A stretch of 64,000 bases of DNA from Lepidodermella squamata (taxonomy: Eukaryota; Gastrotricha). Positions 1 to 11,656 of the stretch are shown here, piece after piece. Within the stretch, counting starts at the first letter, position 1; every line of letters begins with the position of its first letter. The translations under genes were made by a program, and so were the position numbers. The notes under the pieces are model-generated. The model did not search any database. It was not told where the DNA came from and worked only from the letters and a program-made list of their open reading frames with translations. The stretch covers positions 2,418,001-2,482,000 of the forward strand of contig JBLDXI010000033.1 of the NCBI GenBank assembly GCA_047495785.1, read 5' to 3'.

Positions 1-25
1 TGAAAAATATTCGAGATAAGGCTCA

Positions 26-1621
26 CTTGAATATTTTCGCATCAGTGGGCAATGAGTCAAGTTGCTTCGAGTTGATGAACTCGGCGTCTGCGTTGTGCGT
101 ACAAAGTCGGGTGGCTGAAATGCCAGAGTCGGAATTGAGCTGATTCGACTGCGTCTTGCGAAGAGCCTGAATCACAGCCTCGTTACATTTTCCAATGCGG
201 ATGAGTCGCAGTAATTTCACAAAATCAGCATCGCTTTGTCGATAGACAGTTCTCAGAAACATCACATTTTGCATCGCGTCGCCAAAACAAGCGTCCCAAG
301 CAGGCGACTGGAAGGCGAATCGCTTAGATAAACCCAGTGTATTGCTACCCTCAGTCGCAGCCGGCTCAGAACCATCATTCACAGGAGGCAATTGCAGGAA
401 ATCACCACTGCAAATGACCTGCATACCGCCGAACGGTCGGTCAGTCGCACGAATATGCCGGGCGATCTGGTCGAGTTTTGTGAAGAAATTTGCGTCGACC
501 ATGGAAATTTCGTCAATTATCAAATGTTTACAACGCCGCCATTGACCGGCAACAGCCGGCCGTTGTGCCATTTCCAACTCCCGGGTCAAATCACCTTGGC
601 CTGAACCGATCCCGGCGAATGAATGCAAAGTTATTCCGCCGATTTGACTAGCCGCGACACCGGTAGAGGCAGTTACGAAAGTATCTTCGGGCGATAGCAT
701 TCCAATAATCCGCTTCAGAAGAAAACTTTTACCCGTTCCGGCGCAGCCTGTGAGGAAGACGTTAATTCCGGACTTGATCGCTGACAAAACACGTTGCTGC
801 TCGTCTCCAAGAGTGAATAGCGATATTTTAGTCGAAGGAGGTGCCATTGTGACAGGCCGTCGACCAGCTGGGAGAAGAGACTTGTCACTCGAATGGCGAA
901 CGAGAGCTTTAGTCGAAGGCGTCGAGAGCGTCGTGAGGGAGCCAGCACTCTCTACCCGGCATAACTTTGCCGCTTTTTGGTTCTCCTTACTTTCCTCCGG
1001 GGTGTAAATTTGTCGCTTTAGAGGCACTTTCGCTTTCTGCTCAGGTGCTCGGGCGCTGGGGGTTTGTAGCGGGAGCTTACTCGGTTGACGCAATACACGC
1101 GAATTCGGTGATATGTACGCTCCAGATTTCATCTCATTCATTTGAAGAGGGCTGATGTCAACAAGAGTTCGAGCTTTCATCGAAAACATCCGCTCACTCT
1201 GAGACGGAACTTTCCCGGCATTTCCTGCAAAATTTGAATGAAATCATAATCTTCAATAAAAGAAATCAAAATAGGACTAACCTTTGATTTTGGACTTGCA
1301 TACCAAAGCTTTCAAAAACGTTTTCAGCTGGTCTGTTGGTGCATTTTTCAACATTATTGTTTGATTGGTAGGACTGAGTTGAATGCTCAGCTTCCCGTCA
1401 GCGATGAATCGCTGGAAAATGCGAATTTGAGTAGGGTCTGTCACTGGAAACGGAGTCGATCTTTCAGTTCTCTCGTCAATGACATTGATGACCATGATGC
1501 CGAATTCGTCGCGGCAAAGGTCAATGCATGCAGTCTTTATTTCTTCCTGACTTATAGGCATGCCTGCAGAATTTGCTCGCTGCAACGTCACCGCACATGA
1601 TACCCTTTGCACAGAAACCAT
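26..1621 (-). CDS. PIF1: PIF1-family 5'-3' DNA helicase, N-terminal part (gene runs off the left edge)
   Basis: Two exons are visible: 1282..1621 (start ATG at 1621) and about 27..1224. A GT donor at 26/25 shows that the gene continues out of the window. Exon 1 encodes the conserved N-terminal domain seen in animal PIF1 before the helicase; its stretch around FQRFIADGKLSIQL aligns with the vertebrate protein. After a low-complexity linker, exon 2 has Walker A (GCAGTGKS, about residues 273-280), the GIGSG segment, Walker B (DEISMV) and the GDFLQLPP motif. The family unwinds DNA 5'-3' using ATP, acting on G-quadruplexes, telomeres and mitochondrial DNA. The later helicase motifs lie outside the window. 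The apparent stop right after the last visible codon belongs to the intron, so this is not a truncation. Confidence 0.93.
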
Positions 1622-2159
1622 AAATTCTAAAGAAAAACGAAAACACAAGTCAACCAACCGGAACAACAAGGTAGAAGTGTATTTTATTTAGTTTGAATAA
1701 ATTTTTGTTATAGTGATATAATTAATAGCTATCAACTAGTACTTCATCGAGGCAATAATTTGTAGAATATTCATAATAAACGTATTATTACTTTGAGCAG
1801 GCTGATAAGTTTAACAGTTTGTTAATAAAGAGTTTTCCACAGTATGAAAAAGCGAAAGACGCCGCAAAATTGGCAACTTGACCAGCAGAACCGGCGAGTT
1901 TTTTTACAAGGCATGAATTTGAAAAGATCAGCAAAAGCAGCTTATAAAACGATGAAAAACGAAAAGAGATACCAGGAAGTCGCATCGTTTGAGCTTGATG
2001 ATCACAAAGAAAGTGTTTAACAATGTCAATGGACCGCGTCCAGCACAGTGTTTTACACAGCTGATATTAGTGCGTGCATGTGCAGTAATGGCAATAAACA
2101 GTCTGATCGTGCGTGTGTATGGTTCAATTTGTCACTTGAGGCGGATAGAAATTGCAGCA
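1622..2159. other. Spacer between PIF1 5' end and CDK 3' end
   Basis: This AT-rich spacer separates two minus-strand genes. It should hold the 3' UTR of the kinase gene; AATAAA-like sequence reads on the minus strand near 1680-1690. It should also hold the PIF1 promoter. No ORF with recognisable content is seen. Confidence 0.5.
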
Positions 2160-3185
2160 TTACGCGGGAGCTGGAAGACCCCGAATCACAGGAAGTTGTG
2201 GCAACGGGACTATGCTAGCCAGTGGGCTTGTAGCTGGCACTTGTGACACCCCGGTCGTCAAATCGTTCAGGTACGGATGGTACAAGGCGTTTAGCACTGA
2301 AAACCGCTTCGAAGGATCCAAAATGAACATACCACGGAGAAAGCTCAACAGCTGAGCATCGTTCGATTTGATTGATTCATTCAAGCGGTATTGGTTCCAC
2401 CGAGGGAACGAAGGCTTGTAGTCGCGGTAACTTTCAACGCCTGGCCATGATTCGTTAGTAGGAGTGCCGAACATTCTGAAAATCCTGAAGAGTTGGTCGA
2501 TTTCAGAATCACCAGGTAGAATCGGCTGAAGGTTAACTAATTCAGCAACAATGCAGGCAACTGACCAAATGTCGACCTCGGTGCCGTAACGGGTTCCACC
2601 TAGGAGCACTTCAGGTGCACGGTACCATAACGTCACAATCTCATGGGTGTACTGACGCAACGGGATACCGAACGATCGCGCCAGCCCGAAGTCAGCTAAT
2701 TTAAGCCTAGTTCCGGAAGAATCCACCAAAATGTTCTGGGGCTTCAAATCGCGGTGCATGATGCGACGCTGATGAGCAAATAGAAGTCCTGCAAGAATCT
2801 GAATAGAAAATGATCGAATCGTTTCGCGATCCAAAGATCTTCCACGATGCGTCTTTTCAAACTGATCCAAGTAACGACGGAGATCATAATCAAGATATTC
2901 GAACAACAAAAACATTTTCCGGTCATCGTAAATCAAAGACACTAGCTTTACTATATTCGGATGGTTTTCCGTGCCCAACTCCAGGAGAGCAGAAACCTCG
3001 CGCAAACTAGTTGCTTGGACTCCTTCCTCGGTGTCATCGGTTCGAATCTTTTTCAGCGCATATATCTGGCCGGTTTGCTTATGCTTGACCTTGTAAACGA
3101 CACCGTAAGTTCCTTCGCCCAGTTTTTCCAACTTAGAGAGGTTGTCCAAAGACTCGCTGTTGATAATGTCGTCTGAACCATCCAT
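2160..3185 (-). CDS. CDK1/CDK2-like cyclin-dependent kinase, intronless, with non-canonical PSTAIRE helix
   Basis: A 341-residue protein kinase in a single exon; start ATG at 3185, chosen because the kinase domain begins some 20 residues later and upstream sequence looks non-coding. Visible features are the glycine loop GEGTYGVVY (residues 23-31, with the inhibitory Thr/Tyr pair), HRDLKPQN (144-151), DFGLAR, and the activation segment YTHEIVTLWYRAPE with the expected CAK-site Thr near residue 180. This CDK1/2 pattern implies a cyclin-dependent Ser/Thr kinase of cell-cycle control. The cyclin-contact helix, normally PSTAIRE, reads QATSLRE (57-63). The C-terminus carries about 30 extra residues rich in Pro and Leu. 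Absence of introns among intron-bearing neighbours suggests a retrocopy, but the frame is intact. It may be a divergent CDK1 paralog rather than the sole CDK1. Confidence 0.9.
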   Translation of the reverse strand: MDGSDDIINSESLDNLSKLEKLGEGTYGVVYKVKHKQTGQIYALKKIRTDDTEEGVQATSLREVSALLELGTENHPNIVKLVSLIYDDRKMFLLFEYLDYDLRRYLDQFEKTHRGRSLDRETIRSFSIQILAGLLFAHQRRIMHRDLKPQNILVDSSGTRLKLADFGLARSFGIPLRQYTHEIVTLWYRAPEVLLGGTRYGTEVDIWSVACIVAELVNLQPILPGDSEIDQLFRIFRMFGTPTNESWPGVESYRDYKPSFPRWNQYRLNESIKSNDAQLLSFLRGMFILDPSKRFSVLNALYHPYLNDLTTGVSQVPATSPLASIVPLPQLPVIRGLPAPA

Positions 3186-3346
3186 AATTACAATATGTGT
3201 TGTTATGATTCTGTTTGTGAATAAACTTCCTATAATATAAAAAGTTGATAGAAGTTTGCATAGGTCTGGCATTTCTTTATTTCCCATCATCTCTTCACTC
3301 AAAAAATGTAGCATTTATTCAGCAGTACAGTCCACAACTGATAAAT

Positions 3347-3910
3347 TTATTCTTGAACAATAGTACCACGCTCCGAAACGTACACACCATCCAAGAACTT
3401 GCGGATATCCTTTTTCTTGACGGCGACGGATTGCTTAATGAGCGCGCAAGACCGCGACACAGCCTCGAGGTCGTTACCTTCGATGATCAATTCATCTTTC
3501 TGGCTTGATGGCACAACAGAGACACCAGGCAACATCTGAACGTGGCGCTCAATCTTCTCACCCAAGAAGTTGCGGATCAACAGATGGCTGTTTTTGTCGG
3601 AAACGCTCATGTTGATGGGGAAGTGAGCATAGACGGAGTGCATCTTGAAACGGTATCCCTTGGTGACTCCGGTAATCATGTTCTCAATGTGAGAGCAGAC
3701 GGTACGAACCGCAGCAATTTCCTTGCGGCATCCAAAGAACTTGGTGATCTTAATGCGGTGCTTTCCCATCTTCAGGATTTCGACCTGAACATGATTGAAG
3801 GAGCGAGTGAGGCTGCCACGAGGTCCCTTGACGGTAACTTTACGCGCAGCAACTTCAATCTCGATTCCCTTGGGAATGATAACAGACTGCGTGGTTTCAA
3901 CTGGCTTCAT
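3347..3910 (-). CDS. RPL9: 60S ribosomal protein L9 (uL6)
   Basis: A 187-residue protein, close to the usual length of eukaryotic L9 (about 190). The family's two-repeat uL6 fold is recognisable from KVTVKGPRGSL, the segment AVRTVCSHIENMI, YAHFPIN, IRNFLGEKI and the C-terminal signature DIRKFLDGVYVSE. It is a structural component of the large cytosolic ribosomal subunit near the factor-binding region. The coding part is a single exon. An intron lies just upstream in the 5' UTR (see 3943-4104), which is common for ribosomal protein genes. Start ATG at 3910. Confidence 0.97.
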   Translation of the reverse strand: MKPVETTQSVIIPKGIEIEVAARKVTVKGPRGSLTRSFNHVQVEILKMGKHRIKITKFFGCRKEIAAVRTVCSHIENMITGVTKGYRFKMHSVYAHFPINMSVSDKNSHLLIRNFLGEKIERHVQMLPGVSVVPSSQKDELIIEGNDLEAVSRSCALIKQSVAVKKKDIRKFLDGVYVSERGTIVQE

Positions 3911-3942
3911 TATGAGTCGGAGACCTACTCAATAGGTAACAC

Positions 3943-4104
3943 CTACAAATTATACGATAAATAGAGAATTGAAACAATAAAAATAAAACGAAAAGCAAGA
4001 CAATTAACAGATTAAATATTACTCTGTAGTCATAATTGACAACACGCAAGGGAAACGAAGACAAATACAAGAGATAATGAAAGACAATCTCGTCAATTCT
4101 TACC
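3943..4104 (-). other. Probable 5' UTR intron of RPL9
   Basis: On the minus strand a good donor (CACGAG then GTAAGAAT) is followed by a TTTGTAG acceptor about 30 bases before the RPL9 start codon. The intron is inferred from the splice signals only. Confidence 0.55.
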
Positions 4105-5282
4105 TCGTGGTCACATCGCAATTATAAAGATGAGATTCTCGCATTAGAGGTAAGCTCAAGTCTCAGGCTATCAAGTGACAAAGACTCAAACTCAAGATAC
4201 TCTTTTAATAGCTTATCTTCAAACACAGTGGTTTCAATAGTTAGCTCTAACCTCTCACTGATAGTCCCTAGTAAAAAGATGTGAAGATTTGTTTTAGCGC
4301 TAAGCCTGAACCTCGGAAAGTTTCACTTGTAATTTCTCCTAATCGAAGCCATTGAATTGAAGCTACCACACGATGTGTGCCATTACACTTCTAACCAAGC
4401 AAATAGCTAGTCATTCGTCTCATCTGTTGAAACGACAAGGCCAAGTAACAATGCTTCATCGTGGCTCAAGGTAGACAGTAACTGGAAAGTCGTGCTAAAT
4501 TCAGGTAATTTTGTGAAAAACCATTGACTATTTGAGAAAAAGATTGCAAAACAAGTTCAAAGAGTCCACTTCCCAAGTCATCATCTCCGTCATCTCCGCC
4601 GCGCAACATTTCGTGCCATCTGACGGCTCGGAAACACCGCGCCGCGCCGACTTGATGTTCAAATGGTAGCTTTTTTCTCACAGTTATTTTTTGTGAAAGA
4701 TGACATTAGAACATCATATATCATATCTAAGAAATTGAGTCGGAGATAATGGATTTTCAAAAATAGTTTTTTATGGTTTGGCGCGCATTTTTCGAGCTTG
4801 AAAAAAATCGAACAACGCGCTTCTTGCTTTCGCTCAAGGCTTGCGGATCCGGTGTGAAGTAACTCGAGGCGCATATACTTTGGTTTTGGTGGATTAATAG
4901 CCCCTTGAACTATTGGCGTCCCTTTTTGAGGGTCTCTTTTTGAGGGAAAATGGCTAGCGCGTATTTTTTCTCGCAACAGGCATATCAATTTTGCGTTTTT
5001 GAAGGCGTGGCCGGAATTCACGTAGGTGTGTATTTTGCACTAATTTCGGACATTTTTGACTCGGGGATATAGCTAGCATGTTGCCATTTGCCATCGCTGT
5101 TTTTTCCGTCTTTTGCAATTGTTTCCCCTTTCTATTTGACGCTAACGGTTCACTGTCGGGCAAAAGTGAAAATTGCCATTTCAATGCGAATAGCGAATAG
5201 CCGAGCGACAGTGTATCTAAAGCTTCAATGATGTGAATTAGCACTTTTGTAGTTCGACGATTTAGATAATTTAATTGAAGAG
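4105..5282. other. Intergenic region between RPL9 and the dehydratase pair
   Basis: This region separates the divergent RPL9 (minus) and dehydratase A (plus) genes and should contain both promoters. Open frames on the minus strand (about 4466-5292) have no recognisable content. A short direct repeat of TTTTTGAGGG occurs near 4922-4943. Nothing else supportable is seen. Confidence 0.4.
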
Positions 5283-6817
5283 ATGTCAGCACCAGTGAAC
5301 GAATCTGAGGATGACGTCATGACGCTTGTCGATCCTAACAGTGATTACAATCACCCGCGTCCGATCAAGTTTGAGGACATCAGTGCAGGTATAATTGATG
5401 CTTTGATTAGAGCTTGCCAGGTTAATCTTGTTTCTTTCAGCCTCCTTTCTTATTCAGTCCGGAATTAGACAAACCCCAACGATGCTGTCACATTTGAGTG
5501 AAATTCTCGACATGGAAATATATTTGAAAAAAGAGTTCTTACAATACACTGGTTCATTCAAAGAGCGAGGCGCGCGCTACACTTTATTGAAACTTAGTCC
5601 GGAACAGCAGAAGGCTGGTGTTATCTCGGCAAGTGCGGGAAACCATGGTCTTGGATTGTCTTATCATGGTATGAAGCTGAAAATTCCAGTCACTGTCGTT
5701 TGCCCTGTGTTTGCCCCGATAATGAAAATTCAACAGTGCAAAGGGTTTGGGGCAAATGTCGTTATTCACGGACAAAATTTCGACGAAGCCCGTGCTCACG
5801 CGCTACGCCTGTCAAAAGAGAAAAACATGTTATATATTAATGGCTTTGATCACCCCCATATTATTGCTGGCCAAGGAACCATTGGTTTGGAAATATGTCG
5901 CGACGTACCTGACTTTGATGCCGTTCTTATTGGTGTTGGCGGCGGTGGCCTCATATCCGGGGTCTCTCTTGCTATTAAAACTCTTCGACCGAATGTTGAA
6001 ATAATTGGCGTTGAATCAGAAAATTGTCCGAGCTTCACAGCTTCGCTGAAGGCAGGGCATGCAGTTAAGATCGAAAATAAAGCTAGTCTAGCCGACGGTC
6101 TTGGAGTAGCTTTGGTTGGACCTAATTCCCTGGAAACCGCTAAACCTTATGTTGACCGTATGGTTACGGTTAGCGAAGACTTCATAGCCCTTGCAATTCT
6201 GCGCTTGGTTGAAATGGAGAAGGCCGTTGTTGAAGGTGCTGGAGCAGTGAGTGTTGCTGCTCTTTTACAAGATAAACTACCGCATTTGCGTGGGAAGAAA
6301 GTCGTCTGCATATTATCTGGTGGTAATATTGACACTACTATTCTGGGCCGTTGTTTGGACCGAGGCTTGGCTGCTGACGGTCGCCTCATGGTAACATTGT
6401 GATTCCAGACATTTATCTCTTGTCTAGCTGTTTCTTCTTCTTTAGCGTCTGAGCGTCGTCGTTTCTGATCGTCCTGGTGGTGTTGCAGACGTTGCTCAAA
6501 TTCTTGCCAAAAACGGTGGATGTATCAAGGACATTTTTCATGAACGAGCATGGTATATTTATCATCATTCTATAGCTAATATTAAACAATTGATCGTTTA
6601 GGGTTCGTGGCAATGTATTTGCAGTCAAGGTAAGTCAATCTAATTGTGTTGTGATGAGAGATTCACTTCTAATCCACAGATAACCGTTGTTCTCGAGACG
6701 AGGGATCTGGAGCATTCCAGATTTATCATGTCTCTCCTGAGAGAAAAGTACGAAAGAGTTCAGTCTACTATTGAAAGCACTACGGTTGAGAACGCCGATT
6801 TACAACCAATGAACTGA
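5283..6817 (+). CDS. PLP-dependent L-threonine/L-serine dehydratase with C-terminal ACT-like domain, copy A
   Basis: Five exons: 5283..5388, 5441..6390, 6446..6552, 6602..6629, 6680..6817, giving 442 residues. The fold-type II PLP core has the Schiff-base lysine in GSFKERGA (Lys76), the SAGNHGLG substrate loop and the glycine-rich phosphate clamp GVGGGGLISG (about residue 203). The last ~85 residues, spread over exons 3-5, contain VSDRPGG and look like an ACT-type regulatory domain. The reaction is deamination of threonine or serine to 2-oxobutyrate or pyruvate plus ammonia. Length and the C-terminal domain favour threonine ammonia-lyase over serine racemase, which lacks that domain. Copy B lies 0.8 kb downstream in the same direction, so this is a tandem duplication. 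A long open frame that continues past 6390 reads into intron sequence. Confidence 0.93.
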
Positions 6818-7595
6818 AAAATCTTTCTGGCTTGCAGCGAAAATGGTGTCACGGCTTTCCTGATTTTATTGTTGCAGATTTAGATCCAATAGTTATATTT
6901 TTGATTATCTGCCCGGTTGCTATACATTTATTTTATGCGCTTCCTCGATTTTTGTACTACACCCAAAGTGGCAACATATTTTGTGCCGATCGAAGAGTCT
7001 TTTATTCCAGCTTTTTATTTGAAAGCTCCTGTCATTTCTTAAATCCGAATTTTTACATCTACTTATTCTACCTCCGTGTGATTCAAGTAAAATTGCGACC
7101 CGGTTATTGTCTGAATTGACTTTATTAGTAAAAAATCTGTTCAGGTCGGTGTATATAACAAGTCGATTGTTGTTGCTCGCGAGTTGTGTAAAACTGTGTT
7201 TTTTAGCTGCACAAAAATCGTCTGGGTTTTTTTTCCAAGACTTGCACTCGTTTTGTCCGTATTTTGGAGAAGCCACATGGCCACTGCCTCTCTATTGATA
7301 TATAAATCAGCGCAAATTGTTTCACGGTACATTAATAACCACGAAACGCTATGTGTTTTGATCGCCAAACTGCGCCGTTTTTTTTATGCGCTGCGGCGGT
7401 GGGGCTGCGGAAATCTGATATGGTATACGGCCGGTTCTTATATCATCGTGTTTCAATAGTGTATTCTGTCTACCTGGTGTGGCTCGTAAAAAAACATCCG
7501 TATATATTAAGACCGGAAACAGTGCCAGATCCGACCAATCTTATAGAGCTTGAATGTTGGCATCAAACAATCAATTGATAGCTTTGTTTAAAAAA
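6818..7595. other. Spacer between the tandem dehydratase genes
   Basis: It contains the 3' UTR of copy A and the promoter and 5' UTR of copy B. Several short overlapping open frames on both strands have no recognisable content. Confidence 0.4.
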
Positions 7596-9236
7596 ATGGC
7601 TGATATCGACGAGAAGTCATTTCCCATGTCACCCATGGGCTCAGAGAGCGGGGGCAGCGAAGGTGCACCAATTGCAACAATGTCCGATTTCGACGGAACT
7701 GAACTAAAAATGCCGGTAACTCCCCTACCACCAAGCCCAGGTGAGGACTTGCTTTCCTCGATAACTTTATTTTACTGTGCGAAATTATAGCGGAAGAAAT
7801 TCTCACCGACCCGTTTTCGGACTACGACAATCCACGCTCGATTAGATTTGAAGATGTGACTGCGGCAGCGTTCCTCATTCAATCAGGCATTCTTCACACG
7901 CCAACAATGGTACGAATGCGCATTACGCGTATAGCTGAATAAGAAATTCGTTTTCTCAATAGGTTTCCCATCTGTCTGACTATTTGGGCATGGAAATTTA
8001 CTTGAAAAAAGAATTTTTGCAATACACGGGTTCTTTTAAGGAACGAGGAGCACGCTACACGCTGATGAAATTGAGTGATGAGGAAAAGCGTGGAGGTGTT
8101 ATTTCGGCTAGTGCCGGTAATCACGCGTTAGGTTTGGCGTATCACGGCAAGAAGCTTGGCATCCCGGTCACAGTGGTCTGCCCAGTTTTCGCCCCTTTGA
8201 TGAAGATACAACAGTGCAAAGGTTTCGGCGCGAACGTTATCACTCACGGCCAAAATTTCGACGAAGCCAAAATACACGCTTTGCGCTTAGCCAAAAAGCG
8301 AGGGTTGATTTACATCAATGGATACGACCATCCTAATATAATCGCCGGACAGGGAACGGTCGGGTTAGAGATTTGTCGTGATATTCCTGATGTTGATGCC
8401 GTTCTTATTGGTGTTGGCGGTGGTGGATTGATTTCGGGCACAGCTCTTGCCATCAAAACACTGAAACCTGATGTTGAAGTGATTGGGGTCGAAGCCGAGA
8501 ATTGCCCTAGCTTTTCGGAAGCGATGAAGGCCGGTAAACCAGTTAAGGTCACAAATAAGTCTAGTCTTGCTGATGGTCTGGGCGTAGCACTAATTGGCCC
8601 GAATTCGCTGGAGACTGCGAAGGGCAGGGTTGATCGCGTCGTCACGGTGAGTGAAGACTACATAGCCTTGGCGATTCTTCGCCTCGTTGAAATGGAAAAG
8701 GCTGTTGTTGAAGGGGCTGGTGCCGTGAGTATTGCTGCTTTACTTCAAAATAAGCTGCCCCACCTGCGTGGCAAGAAAGTCGTGTGTGTTTTGTCTGGGG
8801 GCAACATTGATACGTCGATTCTAGGCCGCTGTCTCGATCGAGGTTTGGCAGCCGATGGTCGCATGATGGTACGCTTTAGATCATTTATTTTTTCTGTGAT
8901 TCATCATGGCATTCTAGCGCCTTCATGTTGTTGTTTCTGATCGCCCTGGTGGTATCGCTGAGTTGGCTGATCTTCTAGCTAAACTTCGCGGTTGTATTAA
9001 GGACATCTTCCATGAACGCGCCTGGGTTCGTGGCGACGTCTTTGCTGTTAAGGTATTTTTTAAGGCTAACATTTTCTCAAAAACCTGATTTTCCTTTTCA
9101 AAAGATTACCGTCGTGATGGAAACGCGTGACCTGGACCATTCTAACTACATTTTAGAGAAGGTTCGTGAACGATATGACCAGGTCGAGTCGACCATCGAA
9201 AGCAGTGCTGCATTTTTGGCGACGCGTTCTAGCTGA
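7596..9236 (+). CDS. PLP-dependent L-threonine/L-serine dehydratase with ACT-like domain, copy B
   Basis: Five exons: 7596..7740, 7791..7909, 7963..8868, 8918..9052, 9105..9236, giving 478 residues. The core is highly similar to copy A: GSFKERGA with Lys114, SAGNHALG, GVGGGGLISG about residue 240, and the same C-terminal ACT-like tail. The N-terminus is longer, with an acidic Ser/Pro-rich extension (about residues 1-60) that copy A lacks. Intron positions differ. Copy B has an intron after the codons for HTPTM that copy A lacks, and copy B lacks two of copy A's introns. The two introns around the ACT region are shared. Enzymatic role as for copy A. The extra N-terminus could change location or regulation (inference). 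Confidence 0.93.
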
Positions 9237-9873
9237 ACGGAGTTCTGAACTCCAATATTGAAACCGAAGCTCTTTAAGTGCACCGGTGCCCGAAAATCAC
9301 AGAATGTGACTTGCCATGCTTAGTTAGATGTCTTTAAGTTACCTCATTTTTGTGCAATCTTCAAGGTTGAAAAATATTATGTGTTTATTTTTTCGACTGA
9401 TTATTTTCCGCCCGGTGCAAACTCTTTCTTGAGAATTATTGATAAAAAAATAAAAGCTGCATTTTTAATCTTGTTTTTCTTTTTTTCGATTACAATGATC
9501 TAGTAACTTGATGTGTTGTCAAGTGGCGGGCATCTCTTAGGAATTCACCTACATCGGCTAATCGGCACCTGGATGTTGAAATAGAAATGCGGGACACCTA
9601 AGAATCGCAGAAAAACCGTACGAGATTCTCGAAAAATAGCTACTACCTGAAACAAGACATCGCGTGCCTGCGAGGGTGAGAAAAAACACATAAAAAGCGT
9701 GGTGGGATTCCCTATGGAGGAGCGGCGCGACGGAACTACGCAAAAAAATTTAAGCGCAAAAATGTCGAGGCGATTAAATTTTTTTTACATCATTATAGCA
9801 TAATTTAGCGTTTTTTATACCTATCAAATAAACTCTGAAACTATCCGGTGCATAACAATTTTGACTTTTAGAG
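9237..9873. other. Spacer downstream of dehydratase B
   Basis: This AT-rich stretch has an AATAAA-type signal near 9447-9452, suiting a 3' UTR of about 215 bases, followed by the promoter region of the next gene. No coding content is recognised. Confidence 0.45.
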
Positions 9874-11656
9874 ATGATAACCTCGGAAATATACCACGAT
9901 CTCGCGAAAATTCGTCGAAAAATTCCATGTAACGCTAAGTAATATTACTGCTATTAAGTAATCATAATATATTACTTCAGGTCCACCGACTCGTCTTTAC
10001 GGTGATCTATTGCCGCTAATTGTTGTTGATGCTACCACTCCTCGTGAATTCAGCATAGAAACCAAGTTTGATACTTTCAAATAATGGCCTCTCACTCGAA
10101 TCTGAAGAATAAATTATTTAGAGCCAAGTGCAACACGCTGACGCGGCAAATGGAGAAAAAAGTTCGGACGTATTATTTGAGGAGACAGCAGGTTAATTGG
10201 GTGGCTGAGGCGCATCTCTTGAATATTAATGAGAATTTGTTGTTCATTTCAGGTATTGGGTCATTTGGAAGGCGAGCGCCGAGAGCTGTTTAAAACTGCG
10301 CTGAATTTGCACAACGCCATGCAAACTGCGGCCGCTAATCGATACGCGCCAAGTGTCGCCGACACCCAACAGCGCACGCAGACGACACTCTCCCGCGAGT
10401 CAACACGTTTAATTGCAGAGACTAATGATTGGACCCGGGTCAAGAGCCGCCCTGCCTCTGAGACGACAGGCGTGATATTTGATGAAAGACGTAATACATA
10501 ATTATTTCTTAACCTAATTTGAGGCGCTAATTAATTCTCAACAGTTTCAGTTCTGAGCAGCGAGGAAGACATATTGCTGCCTTCACTAACACCCGATCGA
10601 ATGGACAATAACTTGAGTAGGGCGAGCGGGCCAACATCAGCTGATTTGCCTACAGTTCGCGATGTTAAAAGCAGTTCAAGTAGTGAAAGCGCACCTACTC
10701 AAAATATTGACAGAGATAGCGCTAAGAAGGCTATTACGGATGAAGAAAAATCAGTCGATGTAACTGACGAGAATGAAGATGTGTTCTTGCCGGGAAATCG
10801 CAGTGTCAAGACGGCAAACCGCTGGCCGAAAATGCCGCATCCAGTGCCTGATGGCCTGACAACTATTGTCGAAACCACGATGGTTGAGACATCGTCGTCG
10901 GAGCATAGCGATTATGGCGATGACGACGGGAGCCTTGATGGCGACGGCATGGTTGAATTTCAGGGTGGCGCGCTTGATAAAAGTTTTCGCGTAACGATTA
11001 AAAAGCCAAGCAAGAGCTCTACGTCTAACCGCCAGGTAATGCCGAGCTCTGGTTCCAACTTGGTGCCGGGTGATTCTAGCGGTAGTTCCGGCTCATCGCC
11101 AAACGCGATCCTGGCTGTTCAAAAACTAAAAATAAACCCGGCTTCCACTTCGAAGGGGCAAACAAATCGAAAAAATAATGTCGCCAATCGAGCATTGCCG
11201 TTATTACCCAAACTGGGGCTGAGCAGCAAGCTGACGAAACCATCAGCGCATGAATTTGACGATTCGATGAGCAATTCCCGAACCCAATCTATCGAAACAC
11301 CGCCTCAGTTCGAATCGCCTAAACTTGTTCAGCCGACTCGCTACTATAAAATGAGCCTGATCAGTAACGACGATAATCGTCCTCGAACGAATGCAAACAA
11401 GCCGATTCGAGTGATGCCATTGGTTCCGGGGAAAACACGCTATATCGACTGGCAACTGCAAGCTGATGGCAACTACAAAAGTCGAGTTGTCACCTACGAA
11501 GAACCGCAGTTTCGATTTACGGACAGTCCCGTTGGTTTGAAGGCCGAGAAATTTATTCTGACCGCCGGGAAACGTTCAAAAGGAGCAAATAATATCGCTC
11601 GGGCAAACAGCCGCGTCACCGATGCGGAGGAAAAACGGGTAGAAGAAGAAGAGTAA
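9874..11656 (+). CDS. Unrecognised coiled-coil/low-complexity protein, paralog of the gene at 41009-42364
   Basis: Best model has five exons: 9874..9928, 9981..10065, 10122..10191, 10253..10490, 10545..11656, giving 519 residues. I do not recognise the family. The model was fixed by comparison with the paralog. The N-terminus has RLYGDLLP, then a TPREF segment, then a basic, probably helical stretch with QQVLGHLEGERRELFKTAL. The middle is Ser/Asp/Glu-rich and likely disordered. The C-terminus has a conserved block with YIDWQLQADGNYKS and VTYEEPQFRF. No signal peptide or membrane segment is seen. The ATG at 10084 lies inside a predicted intron and is not the start. The donor at 10066 (AA then GTTTGA) is weak, so exon 2's end is the least certain point. 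An alternative acceptor 6 bases downstream of 10545 would also stay in frame. Confidence 0.75.

Noticed and set aside
4466-5292. Minus-strand open frames upstream of dehydratase A
   Set aside because: Overlapping short frames with no conserved motif or splice support.
5428-9236. Horizontal transfer of the dehydratases from bacteria
   Set aside because: Multiple introns, animal-type gene context and known animal homologs with the same ACT-like tail make vertical inheritance the simpler reading.
10084-10293. ATG-led frame as the start of the 9874-11656 gene
   Set aside because: Comparison with the paralog shows conserved coding sequence upstream (RLYGDLLP) in another frame. The ATG lies in the predicted intron 10066-10121.
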